In this document: positions 1 through 12,002 of the stretch, piece after piece | Position numbering within the stretch: the stretch's first letter is position 1 | Layout: every line of letters begins with the position of its first letter | DNA from: Forficula auricularia | Taxonomy: Eukaryota > Arthropoda > Insecta > Dermaptera > Forficulidae | Reading direction: 5' to 3' | DNA length: 64,000 nucleotides | Assembly: GCA_024734495.1 (NCBI GenBank) | Contig: JALMQS010000816.1 | Span: 4,099,190 to 4,163,189 of the forward strand | Position numbers and translations under genes: made by a program | The notes under the pieces: model-generated | Database searches by the model: none | Seen by the model: the letters and a program-made list of their open reading frames with translations, nothing else | What the model was told of the DNA's origin: nothing

Positions 1-1137
1 TCCTTCTAAGGATTCTGTAGATCTGTTGTCGCATTTAGTTCAGAGTCCTTGTGTGTAGACTATAAGCCGTTCTGAGTAAGCAGATCGTTGCCCGGGGTGC
101 ACCATCATGAAGGCTGTCTACACGCCGCACCCCATAAATGTAATTATTATACCTACTATACACTCAGTTTATACATAATGTAATTTAATTATAATTTAAT
201 TTAATTTATACGTAACACATCCCCGATGCTGTTGCAATGCAATAGTCTATAGGTAACTCATTCTCACTTATACATAATTTTTAGAAAATCCGAATTGAAT
301 CTCATTTATATATATATATATATATGTTTCGATCTCTTTTATAAGAAATTATTATCGAATCACAATTGCAGTGAATTGAATTTATAACTCACCCTCCTTT
401 GGAAGTAATTACAATGACATTATACAATCTAACCTGATTTATACATAACCCAACCTCTATTATATGTACAATTAAAATATTTCTGATTTAAATGGCTAAA
501 GAGAAAAAATCTCCAAGTTTTTCTTCTAATGGAATTCACTGTTATACTGGTATAACAGGTGAAAAATATTTTTGATTGAAATAACTATCTTAGAATCGAT
601 ATATAATAATAATTGAAAAATAAACTTCTACGTGAAATTGAAAATTACTCGGTTTAAGAAGAGCGATAAATTGCTGGACTGTTACCAGTTTAAGTGACAA
701 TTTATAGCACTGACGAGCGTTCGTATTTTATAGGTTGAAGATGAAGTAGTTCATTCTGATTTCCAAAGAGCAGTTTTAGAACTATTGACTATTTTTTACG
801 TTATCAGTTCTTTACAACAAGTTCTCTCTATATTCTAGAACAAAATATAATAACTAGTTTCGTATTATTTTTCAAACTACTCTTTTTTACTAGCCAATAT
901 ATAGACTGAAATATAGAGATAAATTATTAAGTTCTCATCGTGTCTATAGTTATTTTCTTTTAGGATTATTAGTGATCTTAAAAATAAAGTTAACTGACCT
1001 GGAATTGAATGATGCTGGTTATCTCGACTTGACAGTAATTTTTATTTTTATTATATTGATATTTGGTAATAAAGTAGAAAAACAACACATTAATTTGTTA
1101 TAGCATCTGAACATTTAAGATAGGACTCTTGTTTGTA
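1..1137. other. AT-rich interval without a gene
   Basis: No open frame of note and no recognised repeat apart from a short TA microsatellite near 306-325. The first 130 bases are less AT-rich than the rest but match nothing I know. Confidence 0.6.
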
Positions 1138-1300
1138 GGGGTTCGTTTAAAAAATAAAACGGAACCTATCAATATTAGCATGTCTGTCTGTCTGCCTGTT
1201 TGTCCGTATGGCAGAGGATTGTAGCATGTAGCTCGTAAAATAAATAGGAATAAACTTAGAATTTGAACTTATATGTTTTCATTTTACTAGAAATCAAAAA
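1138..1300 (+). repeat. Dispersed repeat with GTCTGTCTGTC core
   Basis: The stretch runs from GGGTTCGTTT through a run of GTCTGTCTGCC-type bases to a conserved tail of the type ATATGTTTTCATTTT. Related copies lie at 50290-50950 and 59955-60110 in this window. The sense resembles a very common insect intergenic repeat (GGGTTCCGT followed by GTCTGTC units). Its transposon class is not clear to me; Helitron-like is one possibility. Confidence 0.5.
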
Positions 1301-1567
1301 TCGTTTTAAAAATTTAATCGAATGATTAATTAGTGACCAGATAATTTTATGTGACGTCAAAAATAAAAAATAAAATATATTTTTACCATAGGTTTGGAGA
1401 TATCACTATTAAGATCTTTGTAGAATTAGGTTTAGTTCTTTATTTGGATTTAAGGGCACGAGAGAGCTCCATAGTGGCCATTTTCAGGTGATTTTTGTAC
1501 CTGTTTACGGTTTTAGAAAAGGCTTAGATTTGGAATAATCATTGAAAAATTTCTTTTTTGTTAAAAG

Positions 1568-1905
1568 AGAATAGTGTAGGTTCTTGGTGAAACATATTAA
1601 ATAAAGTAAAGAAAATTTTTTAAAATATAAAATACTAGCTAGGTTTCACATAAATAAAAGATCATATGCTTGTTTAGCACGACTCAATATATATTTCGTG
1701 GAGTAAGTCCATCTTCAGGAGTTCACAAAGGACACTGTGTGTCCTGTGTCTTTTGTGAACTCCTAAAGATGGACTTACTCCACGAAATATATATTGAGTC
1801 GTGCTAAACAAGCATATGATCTTTTACTTATGTGAAACATACCTAGTATTTTATATTTAAAATTTTTTTTAAAAAATTTTCAAAAAATTTTCTTTACTTT
1901 ATAAA
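1568..1905. mobile_element. Fold-back element with paired hammerhead-like motifs
   Basis: Two arms of about 130 bases meet head to head near 1735. Each carries the same outer sequence (GGTTTCACATAAATAAAAGA and its complement) and an inner hammerhead-like core. The minus-strand core is intact (CTGAAGA complement at 1712-1718, GAAA complement at 1694-1697). The plus-strand core is CTAAAGA at 1763-1769, one base off, with GAAA at 1784-1787 and a four-pair stem I (ACTC 1759-1762 with GAGT 1796-1799). The outer left end GTTAAAAGAGAATAGTG is shared with the palindrome at 52430-53640. I found no clean target duplication here. Confidence 0.7.
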
Positions 1906-2053
1906 ATTTTCTCATAGATTTTTTATAATATTTTTTTTTCAAATATTAAATAATAATAATTACAATATTAATTCGGTATTTTACTAAGTAGCCCTTATAA
2001 AAAATCTTCTTGTACTACATTTAAATAAGAATCTGTTAATCGCCATCAATTAT

Positions 2054-2886
2054 AATATATGTGATGGTGCAAGGGAAAAGAGACCTTATCTTCACCAACC
2101 AGCAGTTTTTTCAGGAAGGGCAATAATGTGAAATATAATATAAATAAAATGTAGAAAAATATTCAAAAATTCATAATTTTGTCAATTTTTGGAATTATTG
2201 GGCAAGACAAAATGGGTTTTGTTCAGTTGATTCTCTAATAAAAATAATTTTTAAGAAAAAATAAAACCGACTTCAAAAATTAAATGCAACAAATAAAATA
2301 CACTAAAAGGTATAAAATAATTATTAACTTATTTAGTTACAACTAAACTACGAAATATTAACATGAAATTACTTTTTGAAGTGGTGTCAAACATATACCT
2401 TTTATGAATCGCACTCGACAGATCTTACTTAGTACGTTTGGCGGGTACACTCTCTTATAGGTATAGTTTGTTTGGCACCGACATTATTTTTATTTTTCTC
2501 TTTTTGGTGATGTTATTAATAGTGATCATATCATCAGAACTTGACCAAATTAATATGACACCATCCCTAAGACACCCCCTTTCGAATAAAAAAAGAATCA
2601 TCGAAATCGGTTCATAAACAAAGAAGTTAGGCATGAACAAACCTAACAAAAAAGGTCTAATACCTATGAAAAAAATGGGACCCTTTGGAAGGTAGACTGA
2701 ACCCAATGCAACATTTTTTTCAAAATCGGTTCACAATTGTCGGAGATATGAGGTAACATAGGCACACAAAAAAAAAAAAAAAAAAAAAATCAGTCGAATA
2801 GAGAAACTCCTCCTTTTTTGAAGTCGGTTATTAGCTTGATTTTGACCAGGGTGAAGATAAGAGCCTTTTCCTTGCACCATCATATA
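2054..2886. mobile_element. Element with about 33-bp inverted ends around an ACCGACTTC repeat
   Basis: The left end GATGGTGCAAGGGAAAAGAG (from 2063) recurs inverted near 2848-2882, with about 30 of 33 positions matching by eye. Between them lies a minus-strand copy of the ACCGACTTC repeat, including its poly-T tract (2769-2789 as poly-A). The GGTGCAAGG terminus resembles that of the fold-backs at 5095 and 10878, so they may be related. The open frame at 2455-2706 minus is repeat sequence, not a gene. Confidence 0.5.
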
Positions 2887-2928
2887 GAGTATGTGTAAAG
2901 GCCGAATTCCTATGCAATTTCATATTTT

Positions 2929-3662
2929 TAACCGACTTCAAAAAAGGAGGAGGTTCTCTATTCGATTGAATTTTTTTTTTTTTTTTTTGTGCCTATGTTA
3001 CCTCATATCTCCGCCAATTGTCAACCGATTTTGAAATTTTTTTTTGCATTGCGTACAGTCTAGCTTCCGATTGGTCCCATTTTTTTTCTTATTTTTTTCA
3101 TAGGTATTAGACCTTTTTTATTAGGTTTGTTTAGACCAAACCTCTTTGTTTATGAACCGATTTCGATGGTTCTTTTTTTATCCGAAAGGGGGTGTCTTAG
3201 GGATGGTGTCATATTAATTTGGTCAAGTTCTGATGATATGATCACTATTAATGACATCACTAAAAAGAGAAAATAAAAATAATTTTTAAGAAAAAATAAA
3301 CCGACTTCAAAAAATTAAATGCAACAAATAAAATACACTAAAAGGTATAAAATAATTATTATCTTATTTAGTTACAACTAAACGACGAAATATTAACATG
3401 AAATTACTTTTTGAAGTTGGTGCCAAACATATACCTTTTATGAATCGCACTCGACGGATCTTACTTAGTACGTTTGGAGGGTATGCTCGCTTATAGGTAT
3501 AGTTAGTTTGGCACCGACTTCAAAAAGTAATTTCATGTTAATATTTCGTCCTTTAGTTGTAACTAAATAAGATAATAATTATTTTATACCTTTTAGTGTA
3601 TTTTATTTGTTGCATTTAATTTTTTGAAGTCGGTTTTTATTTTTTTCTTAAAAATTATTTTT
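2929..3662 (+). mobile_element. ACCGACTTC repeat, plus-strand copy with fold-back half
   Basis: It starts AACCGACTTCAAAAAAGGAG, followed by a long T tract, then a conserved body. From 3298 it continues into a palindrome (arms about 3298-3430 and 3510-3635) around a conserved loop that contains GGATCTTACTTAGTACGTTT. The same two-part layout recurs at 19808-20552. The preceding copy at 2262-2836 is in opposite orientation, so this is a head-to-head pair. Confidence 0.65.
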
Positions 3663-3775
3663 ATGTTTGCCGTCACATACTACCCAGGAGATCAATTATC
3701 TATCCGAATCATGAATCTAAGAATCTATAGGTTAAATTTTATAATGAAATTGCATATCTACATATAATTATTATA
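3663..3775 (+). mobile_element. Fragment of the GAGACCGG hAT-like element
   Basis: About 110 bases match the 5' part of the elements at 31919 and 58810: the stretch with CCCAGGAGATCAATTATC and CCGAATCATG. Both ends are lost. Confidence 0.6.
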
Positions 3776-3869
3776 TTCCGCTAGTGCAACGAACGATACA
3801 TAAATAAATAAATACGGGGAATTAAAAAATAATTTAAAATCTAAAATTTTCAAACAAAAATACTAGAAA

Positions 3870-4215
3870 GCTGTTGCCCTAGAAGAGTCCCCATATTTAA
3901 GGAGGTTCTTTCGCGACAATCCACACAAAAAGTTTTAGCCTCGTAACCACTCTACGAACGGAAGTAAAATTTTAGGGTATTTTTTTTGACCTGACTGTCC
4001 ACTCACACTACGAAATCTCTATATAGATACACACATACTAGCAGGATCGTTTCCAAGCCATTGTGCTTATATCCCCTCCACTAAAAATAATCCCCCAAAT
4101 TTGTTTTTTTTTGTTTTTTATCAAAACTACGTGGTAAATAATTTCTATTTTTTTAAGTTACTCCGAATATATTATTCTAACAAATATTAGTTTTTCATCA
4201 AGATGGTGAAAGTCC
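3870..4215 (+). repeat. Dispersed repeat, inverted partner at 30230-30530
   Basis: The segment matches 30230-30530 in opposite orientation over about 300 bases, including CGACAATCCACACAAAAAGT at one end and AACAAATATTAGTTTTTCAT at the other. No inverted ends or coding content are visible. Class unknown. Confidence 0.55.
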
Positions 4216-4437
4216 TTCAATGAAAAATAAAATAATGATCATTTCCCCACCCTTTCCCTATCTACCCTATGTAAAAAATGTCATTTTTAATTGCAATTAT
4301 TTCATGTTTGGTGTGGTAAATAGTCTTCAAATTTTAACAGTATTGTATTATGATTTTAATGACTTATATTCCAAGTTTCAAAAACTTCTTGAATTTTTGC
4401 ATTTGTGAAAGAACTGCCTTAAAAGGAGAGATATGAC

Positions 4438-4492
4438 GTAGCCCCATGGGCAGCAAGATTCCCGCCGAGGGCGGGCTTCGCAGCTTGTATAG
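4438..4492. repeat. GC-rich hairpin, possible Helitron-type end
   Basis: A GC-rich hairpin (CCCGCC, GAGG, GGCGGG) stands in AT-rich DNA and is followed by CTTCGCAGCT. The same CTTCGCAGCT follows a related hairpin at 6062-6098. A 3' hairpin before a CT-ending terminus is typical of Helitrons, but no 5' TC end is identified, so the class is tentative. Confidence 0.3.
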
Positions 4493-4692
4493 CCTATATT
4501 CTTTAGAAAACTTTCGAAAATAAGGAAATAAAGTTTTTTCATAAATAAGTACTTTAAAAGTAATATCGTAATAAATAAGCATAGAAACAAACAAACTTTT
4601 CATGTTGCTATGTTTCTTGAGCATCCCCCTTAAAAAATTTTCTCCCCATGAACCTTCTAGAGATCTAAATGATTTCCAACATTTCAATCAAA

Positions 4693-5081
4693 TTAAAAAT
4701 AGATTGAAATAGTGTAAAATAACTTATAATATGAGAGAGGGTTCTCATTCATTTGGACTTGGGCGAGAGATCATTATTGCTAAAATCACATTCAAATATT
4801 TCGATGCCGATAGTTTTATATATTTCTATAATTCTAATATAATAAATATATTCTACTGACCTGTTAATTAGTAGAGAAAAGGTAAATCGTATCGCAAATT
4901 AATTAACTACGCTTGAACGCTTCCCCCTAAACTAATTAGAAGCCAGTGCACAGGCGCCCGGGTCCAACTCCTCCAGACCCTATGTACCTAAGAGCAAATA
5001 AAATAATACTAATAATATAGGAAAATATATTTAATTCCCTAACCCAGAGAGACATCTACTCATACTATGAGAAAGAAAGGG
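4693..5081. other. AT-rich interval without a gene
   Basis: No open frame or recognised repeat, apart from a short GC-richer stretch at about 4945-4985 that I cannot identify. Confidence 0.5.
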
Positions 5082-5094
5082 AGAGGAGGATAGT

Positions 5095-5297
5095 AATTAA
5101 TAGAGATTGTGATGTTGGTGCAAGGTGAAACATCTTTAATAAAGATAAAAGTAAATAAATATTATATGAAATATTAATTTACTATAAGTCTAGTTCTAGG
5201 TCAGTTGTTTGACAAATTAATGTGAAACAAGTGGACCTAGAAAATCTAACTCATGGTAAATTAATATTTTATATAATATTTATTTATTTTTATCTTT
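5095..5297. mobile_element. Mini fold-back with perfect 13-bp target duplication
   Basis: AGAGGAGGATAGT at 5082-5094 is repeated exactly at 5298-5310 and brackets a 203-bp palindrome. The left arm keeps the full terminus (AGAGATTGTGATGTTGGTGC, then AAGGTGAAACATC). The right arm stops earlier, at TATCTTTA. The outer sequence is the same as in the fold-back at 10878-11280, but the central hammerhead-like part is missing, so this is an internally deleted relative. Confidence 0.8.
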
Positions 5298-5310
5298 AGA
5301 GGAGGATAGT

Positions 5311-6060
5311 TCATTCTCTCTCACTTGCACTCATGCTCGCTATGCTACGTCTATTAGAGCTCAAATACAGTAGTTCTTAAGCCGCGACCCAAATTTGAAA
5401 AATATATTCATGTCTCGACCCCTCAAAAAAACATTTTTTCATTAGCTTTTTTAGATCATACTTATCCAAATTTCTTCAATTTTACAATGATGTCTTCTTT
5501 TTTTTAACGCAAATATATATATATATATATATATTAGCAATCAAGATAAACAAAGGTACTTTTCGATCGAAGGAAAATTTAATAAAAAAGCACGTGTTTT
5601 AATAAATATATTGCAGGTCTTTTTGGTTGGTCTTTGAACTGAAGCAGAGTGGCAGTGGGATTGGTGGTAGCTCCCCTTGTGTACTGAGTGGTCCCTACTC
5701 GTGTAAATGCTGCATGGTCCATGTTAGCTAAGATTTTGCACGGCGAATTCAAGCTCATGGTAGGAGAGGCATCCACAGGAGTGACGTTGATGTATTGAGA
5801 TGTTTTATTTTGTTTTGGTCAATAATTTTTAAGGGTTATTTCCTTACGATAGTATTAAACAAATTAAAATATATTTTTAAGATTATTGAAAATAAATATC
5901 TGTATCTATCTATAATTATCTATATCTAAACTTATTATAATGGGCTTGCGCGACGACCCGACGTGATTCTTTTAATTTTAAAACTCACTAATAGTTAATG
6001 ACAAATAAAATTTATAATAATTAGGAAATTTAATCTATTATTTTAAAACCCACTACGGAG
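5311..6060. other. Unassigned AT-rich interval
   Basis: Contains a TA microsatellite (about 5513-5534) and a 65-codon minus frame (5579-5776) with no recognisable motif. GC is slightly raised at 5610-5800. I see no supportable gene. Confidence 0.45.
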
Positions 6061-6097
6061 GCCAGCTAGATGCCCGCCAAAAGCGAGCTTCGCAGCT

Positions 6098-8285
6098 GAT
6101 TTGAAGAATATTGCATAAAATTACATAATTAAAGTATTTTAACTAATATTGCATATTTCCTACAACCTGAAGCCAAATAGAGATGTTTTAAAAGTAATTT
6201 TTCGGAGGAAGAATGAAAAAAGAAGAAATAAAACAGGGAGATATAATTTTACAGAAGATAATTTAGAAAAATACTTGTTTGTAAACATAAATATTATTCA
6301 CAATTACAATCAAATTTTAATTATTTTTTTAGATCCTTTATTGTTAATTATTTCTTTATTAATTTATTATTTCTACGTCAATTAGAAAAGATTTTTAATA
6401 TAAAAAGATAAAAGCAATACAATACAATCGTGCCTGTAAAATAAAACTACCCTTCCGTATTTTTTACTTTACCATACAGGGTATGGTCAAGTATTGTAAT
6501 CGTGCATGAAATAAGCTGGCGTGTTCTGATGTGGCCATCCACTTGACTTTACCATACAACCTGGACTCTCACTTATATTTAATATTTAATAAAATTATTT
6601 TTATTCATGTAGGGGTGGTTAGTTTTTGCATTTTTAGATTACTGTGTTCCCACTGATTATGTATACAAATTTTGGTTGAGTTTGGAACAAGAGCCTATAT
6701 TTTCATTTTTTGACCCTACACCCCCTCCCCACCCCCCACCAATTTTGAGCGGTTAGTTTTTGCATTTTTAGACTTCTGGGGATCGCACTGATTATGTATG
6801 CAAAAATTTGGTTGAGTTTGCTCAAATTAGCCTCAGATTTTTAATTTTTAACCCCCCCCCTCCACCCCTCTTAATTTTGGGTCGATATGCACCATAATCT
6901 AATCAGCTTTTAATCTCAATAAACCAAAACTACGTGTGAAATTTGGTTTCGATATTCACACAAGTTTTTGAGTTAGCTCGTCCAAAAATTTTGTAACGGA
7001 CAGATCTAACAGACATTTTGACAAAACAATTATTATCTAGAAAAATATAATTTTTTCGATGTTCACTTATTAGAGCTGTTTTGTAGAGCGAAATGCCATG
7101 GTTTCGCTTAATTTTTTTAATCAAAATAATTTCAGCCGTTTTTGAGATATTTCGAAAAAAAATAAAAGAAAAAAAACCACTTTTTTTCATGCACGATTAC
7201 AATACTTGACCATACCATGTATGGTAAAGTAAAAAGTGGTTTTTTTCCTTCTTTTTTTCGAAATATCTCCAAAACGACTGAAACTATTTTGATTAAAAAA
7301 AATTGAGAGAAACCATGGCATTTCGGTCTATAAAAAAGCTCTTAATAAGTGAACATCGAAAAAATTATATTTTTCGAGCATAACAATTGTTTTGTCAAAA
7401 TGTCTGTTAGTTAGTTGGTCTGTCGGTTGTCTGTCCGTTAGTCTTTGCGTTACCAAATTTTTGTGGACGAGATAGCTCAAAAAACTAGTTTGAATATCGA
7501 AACCAAATTTCACACGTAGTTTTGGTCCATTGAGATTAAGAGCTGATTAGATTTTGGTGCATATCAACCCAAAATTAAAGAGGGTGGAAGGGGTGTTGAA
7601 AATTAAAAATCTAGGCCATTTGAGCAAATTCAACCTAATTTTGTATATATAATCAGTGGACCCCCAGAAGTCTAAAAATGCAAAAACTAACCTCCCAAAA
7701 TTGGGGGGGGGTCAAAAAATGAAAATCTTGGCCATTTACCAAACTCAACCAAATTTTGTATACATAATCAGTGGGACCCCAGAAGTATAAAAATGCAAAA
7801 ACTACCCCCCCCTACATGATTATAAATAATTTTAGGACCCAGGTTGCATGGTAAAGTCATGTGGATGACCACATCAGAACACGTCAGCTATTTCGTTCAC
7901 ATTTTTGAAACATTATTATGTTTATTATGTTTACTCAAGAGCACCTATTATTTGTTTGAGTTTAAAGATTTTTTTATATATTAAATGTAATGAGAATTTT
8001 GTGCAATGTTCTACTTAATAAAAGTACTACATATTTGACACTTGGTGTCAATAGTTTACTTTATCATTTATTCCTTTCATAGCACTCCTTCAAATATATA
8101 GTCTTTTTGTCTTCTAATTTTAATTTTTTAGTGCATAAAAATTATCTTGCCAACTTTTACTTCATATCTTTCCATATTTAAGAGTATTATACTGCATATT
8201 ACTTGCATATTTTAGCATTTTTAACTGCATATTTTATGGTACATTTTGAAAAATTTACTGCATAATAATCCGGTATTTACATATA
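6098..8285 (+). mobile_element. hAT-like GAGACCGG-family copy, interrupted at 6466-7889
   Basis: The parts 6098-6465 and 7890-8285 match, in order, the body of the elements at 31919-33222 and 58810-59902. That includes the AAAAGCAATACAATACAATC stretch and the right part ending in CTGCATAATAATCCGG. The left end is missing and a large palindrome splits the copy. The small frame at 6149-6385 lies in this repeat. Confidence 0.75.
6466..7889. mobile_element. TACTTTACCATAC fold-back palindrome, about 1.4 kb
   Basis: Arms of about 675 bases (6513-7192 and 7213-7889) are reverse complements around a 20-base centre. The two element ends are ACTTTACCATACAGGG and the inner GACGTGTTCTGATGTGG block. Uninterrupted copies of the host hAT at 32812 and 59500 give the empty site. 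They place the left edge after CGTATTTTTT and the right edge near CAGCTA, with a short T-rich duplication. The frames 6930-7190 and 7328-7513 minus are repeat sequence. Single units of the same family are at 17712-18388 and 34334-35640. Confidence 0.8.
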
Positions 8286-8659
8286 TATTATTTACTTATT
8301 AGTTTAGATGCTCTCAGTATGTGAACCCGACTCGCAATTGTCTGTTTATTCGTTTAATTAACATAGTAAAAATGTATTAATTTTTTTCCTATCTCTTTAG
8401 TATTTTCAATCAATAAATTTTTTTTAGAATTGAATGCTCTAAAAAGTTCCAGGAATATGTTTGAGAAAATGTCATTTTTGAATCACTTGATCGACTGATT
8501 CACTGCTTCTTGGTAGCAAAGCATTTTGGTATATGTGTTTATAAAACACCCAGGAAAATAGGAACACCATATATACAGACATATATTCGTATATAAATTT
8601 TAGTGCTCTACAATGGACACAAAATTCTCTGATTAAAATATTTCGCAATTATTCAGAAA

Positions 8660-8935
8660 GACCTTATCCATGCGCATAGTAAGGGGGGCAGTGCCCCACC
8701 AACAAATCTCATTGAACCTCCCCTTATAGAAAAATCGAAACTGCATTATTACGAACCATCTCTTATGTTTTCTCATTAAATTATTTCTTTACTTCCAAAA
8801 TTTGTCAATTCTACTAAAAAGTTAGTAGATCTCTTTCTGATTACCGAAATTAAAACCTTGTGGTGGCTAATAAGCTGGCCGGCTGCCCCCCCCCCCTAGA
8901 AAAACTCCCCAATTAGGCCAATGACCCTATTAGTA
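8660..8935 (+). repeat. Dispersed repeat, second copy at 55960-56510
   Basis: Shared blocks include AAATTTGTCAATTCTACTAA and the C-run region followed by TAGAAAAACTCCC. The other copy is split by a fold-back insertion, and this one supplies the empty site. Class unknown. Confidence 0.55.
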
Positions 8936-9303
8936 CATATTGAAAATTTGAATTAATTATACATTTTTAGGACAACATGTATAATCTTTCATTATTAATA
9001 AATTTTTGGGACACCCTGTATAATGCTTATTCTTATATGTAATTAGTAGTTTCGGCAAAAGAAAGTATTTGAAAAAACTATAAGGTAATAATTTTACCTT
9101 TGATAGCCAAGAGGACGTTGCCGTTATGGCTGTTGACACCAACTGAGCCGAATTACAAAATGAAAGAACCCAGCGACTTGATAAGATATCCCACCAGTGG
9201 GAAATTTCCTTGGATTTCGTTAAATAATTTTTCAAGGAATTTTTAAATAAACTTTTATTTTCAATTTTTTATTAATAAAATAAATTAATATATACGGAGT
9301 TAG

Positions 9304-10129
9304 CAGTGGCGATTGGTGACTTTTCAACCAGGGGATGCTGTCCAAAAAAGTACCCTTCATTTTTTGAAATTTTATTTCAATCTTCGCTTTTATTGTAAAT
9401 TTCAAGGAATTTGGCATCATTTTCGCTATTTTTCAAATTTAACATTAGATTTTATTAAAATATATTTTAGAACCTACACCCTAAACGGATACTGCTTTGT
9501 GTGAGTGAGGGTAGGAGTCAGAAATTAAATCTTATTACTTAAACTCCACAATCCCTGAGATGGAAATCGACCATCTAGCACAAAGAATCAGCCTGTCCTA
9601 TAAGAAAATCTTAAATTTCTCCTAATTCTATTGCTGTAAGCAAGCTATAGCACTCTTAGTTATCTCCGATCTTATATATTAAAAGTTCTTAGAAATGGAT
9701 TATTCCAAAGATTCTCGAATCATCTTTATTTATTCCTTGTCTGTATTATTACTATTTTAATAGACCTAAGCGAGAACAAATTTTATTCGACTAAAACTCG
9801 TCTGGGCTTGTATTTGACATGCTTGAACTGAAGATATATCTACGAGAGACTTCAAACCATCTATCCGCACCCTATTGGAAAACTTATTCATTTTAATTCC
9901 CTTTGAAACTATATATAACAATTTTATTTCCTTTTCGAGAATCAATAGGTAGGTATACTTTTCAAAACAAAAAATGTTTTTTATAGATATATTTGAAATA
10001 ACGGATAATAATTTGAAAATTTAAAGATCCTCTTGAAATTTTGAAATCGACCTTATATATAAAATACTCTAAATGTTTGAAATTTTAGGATGCGCCGCAT
10101 CCACAGCATCCATGGACCGCACGTCACTG
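9304..10129. mobile_element. hAT-like non-autonomous element
   Basis: Imperfect inverted ends begin CAGTGGCG on the left and CAGTGACG on the complement of the right, each followed by GATGCTGT about 22-28 bases in. Flanking 8-mers GGAGTTAG (9296-9303) and ACAGTTAG (10130-10137) agree at six of eight positions, as expected for an old hAT insertion. No transposase is left. The frames at 9313-9504 and 9232-9420 are incidental. Confidence 0.6.
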
Positions 10130-10554
10130 ACAGTTAGGTAGATCAATTCATTATCAGGAACGTAAGCATAATTTTTTTCAGTGGGGTAGATGCCCGAGAA
10201 TTTATTTTTGAAACCAAAAGATATTCCACTACCCAAAATAACTCAAGAACTGAAAATGCTACAAAGTTAATTTTGGTGCCAGAATGTTTGTATCTCTAAA
10301 ATGAGGAGAAGATAAGGTTCCATTAAGCAAAGGACATATTTTTTATTTGATTTTGTAAAATCAACTGCACATCTACTCTAAGTTTTAATTTTACATTTCA
10401 TAATTGATAAAAGTGAAAATTTCCCTGAACATTTTTATTCGTTGATATTTGTTTAAATAATTATATTTATTTCTTATATTATACTAAGATTGGAATTTAG
10501 TGAGTGATTTTGAATTTTGAAAAATATCAAATCTTTCGAAATTAATTTATAAAT

Positions 10555-10672
10555 AGAAATCAATGAGGCTGTCCTCTGTTTGATGCAAATACCATAATCA
10601 TATACCTACATTCACAATGGTAATGAATCAACAACTCTCCTACTCTCAGCAAAACAAAACCTTTTCATTCAA
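10555..10672 (+). repeat. Terminal piece of the hammerhead fold-back family
   Basis: The sequence GAAATCAATGAGGCTGTCC, then TTGATGCAAATA, then CTACTCTCAGCAAAACAAAA matches the full terminus of the insertion at 37891-38340. Similar terminal pieces occur near 24205-24262, 30110-30155, 41205-41255 and 52190-52240. Confidence 0.55.
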
Positions 10673-10877
10673 ATTAATTTAGAGTAGAACCTCATTTACC
10701 CGGACTAACTGGAACCAAAGACAAACCGGATAATCGAAAATTTGGATAATTAATAAAAACAAAACAAACCCTCAAATAGGAGAATTTGAATTTATTACGA
10801 TTTATCAAAATTACATAGAATTGTTTAAAAAAATACATACGTTAAATTTTTGGTGAAATTATAATTACATTCTTGCT

Positions 10878-11280
10878 AAAGATAAGAGTAAATAAATATT
10901 ATATTTAATATTGATTTACTATGAGTTAAGGATTCTAGGTCACTTATTTCACATTAAAATTAAAAAATTAAAAGATATAAAAATTTTTATTTTTCAATAT
11001 ATATATTTCTGGCTATCAACCCATCTTCAAGAAGTACAGAAAGTAACGTTTCTGTAAATCAGTTACTTTCTATACTTCCTGAAGATGGGTTGATAGCCCG
11101 AAATATATATATTGGAAAAGAATTTTTTTTATAAATTATCTTTTAATTTTTTTTTAATTTTAATGTGAAATAAGTGACCTAGAATCCTTAACTCATAGTA
11201 AATTAATATTAAATATAATATTTATTTACTCTTATCTTTATTAAAGATGTTTCACCTTGCACCAACACCACAATCTCTAC
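10878..11280. mobile_element. Hammerhead-like fold-back with perfect 16-bp target duplication
   Basis: TAATTACATTCTTGCT at 10862-10877 is repeated exactly at 11281-11296. The 403-bp insert is a palindrome. The right arm has the full terminus (TTTCACCTTGCACCAACACC and on to CTCTAC). The left arm starts later, at AAAGATAAG. The inner right arm has CTGAAGA at 11079-11085, a GGG/CCC stem II and GAAA at 11100-11103. The left motif has lost the first core C. Confidence 0.85.
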
Positions 11281-11323
11281 TAATTACATTCTTGCTATCA
11301 GAGTTAAAAATTATTATCTATGT

Positions 11324-11868
11324 CAGGGGTAGCCACAACGTGGCTCGCGAGCCGCATGCGGCTCTTCAGTCAATTTCGTGTGGCTCTTGAATAATACAGA
11401 TTTTAAGAAGTATAATAATTAGGTCCCAGAAAAAAATACCCACTAACAAAAGAGTGTGCTAAGAGACTAATCTCAATATTTGGAACTACTTATGTGTGTG
11501 AATCACTGTAGGTACTCAACGGTTAAGTTCATTATATCTAAATATTGATCCGAACTAAATGATGAACATTTAAGTGAACTCGTGTGAACTGCGCTTACCA
11601 ATTATCAGCCAGATTTCAAACAACAAACAGCCAACATGAACACTCGTAAAAGCACTTCTCAAAAGTGAAATGTTATTTCTTTTTTTGTAATTGAACACTA
11701 ATGTTATAAGTAGAGCAAAAAATAAATGTTACTTCATTTATATTTTACAAAATATAAAATGAGTCTTTTTTTTAATAAACCATTAATTAATCTCCAAACA
11801 ATATGGCTCATTTTGAAACAGTTTTATAAATTTGCGGCTCCCGAAGTTAAGGTTAGTGGCCACCCCTG
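11324..11868. mobile_element. hAT MITE with perfect 8-bp target duplication
   Basis: Inverted ends CAGGGGTAGCCAC and GTGGCCACCCCTG bound 545 bases, flanked by ATCTATGT at 11316-11323 and 11869-11876. The GGCTCGCGAGCCGCATGCGG block after the left end is characteristic of a widespread hAT MITE group. No transposase is present. Confidence 0.9.
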
Positions 11869-12002
11869 ATCTATGTGAACATTTATTAAAATAAAATGTC
11901 TACAAATCCGATCCGGATAATCTGGAGGTCCGGATAAACGGAGTTTTACTGTATTTAAAAAAGAAAAAATATTAAAAGGACATAATCGAAGTTTTTGTTA
12001 GA

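Larger units (their letters stand above)
10682..11951. mobile_element. Tigger/pogo-like MITE split by two insertions
   Basis: The ends GAGTAGAACCTCATTTACCC (left) and, on the complement of the right, CAGTAAAACTCCGTTTATCC are typical of pogo/Tigger elements. TA flanks both sides (10680-10681 and 11952-11953). A fold-back (10878-11280) and a hAT element (11324-11868) sit inside. Without them and the fold-back's second target copy, the host is about 306 bases with no transposase. Confidence 0.75.

Noticed and set aside
4364..4687. 107-codon minus frame beside a GC hairpin
   Set aside because: No recognisable domain, an overlapping frame (4378-4590) is also open, and the hairpin is repeat-like.
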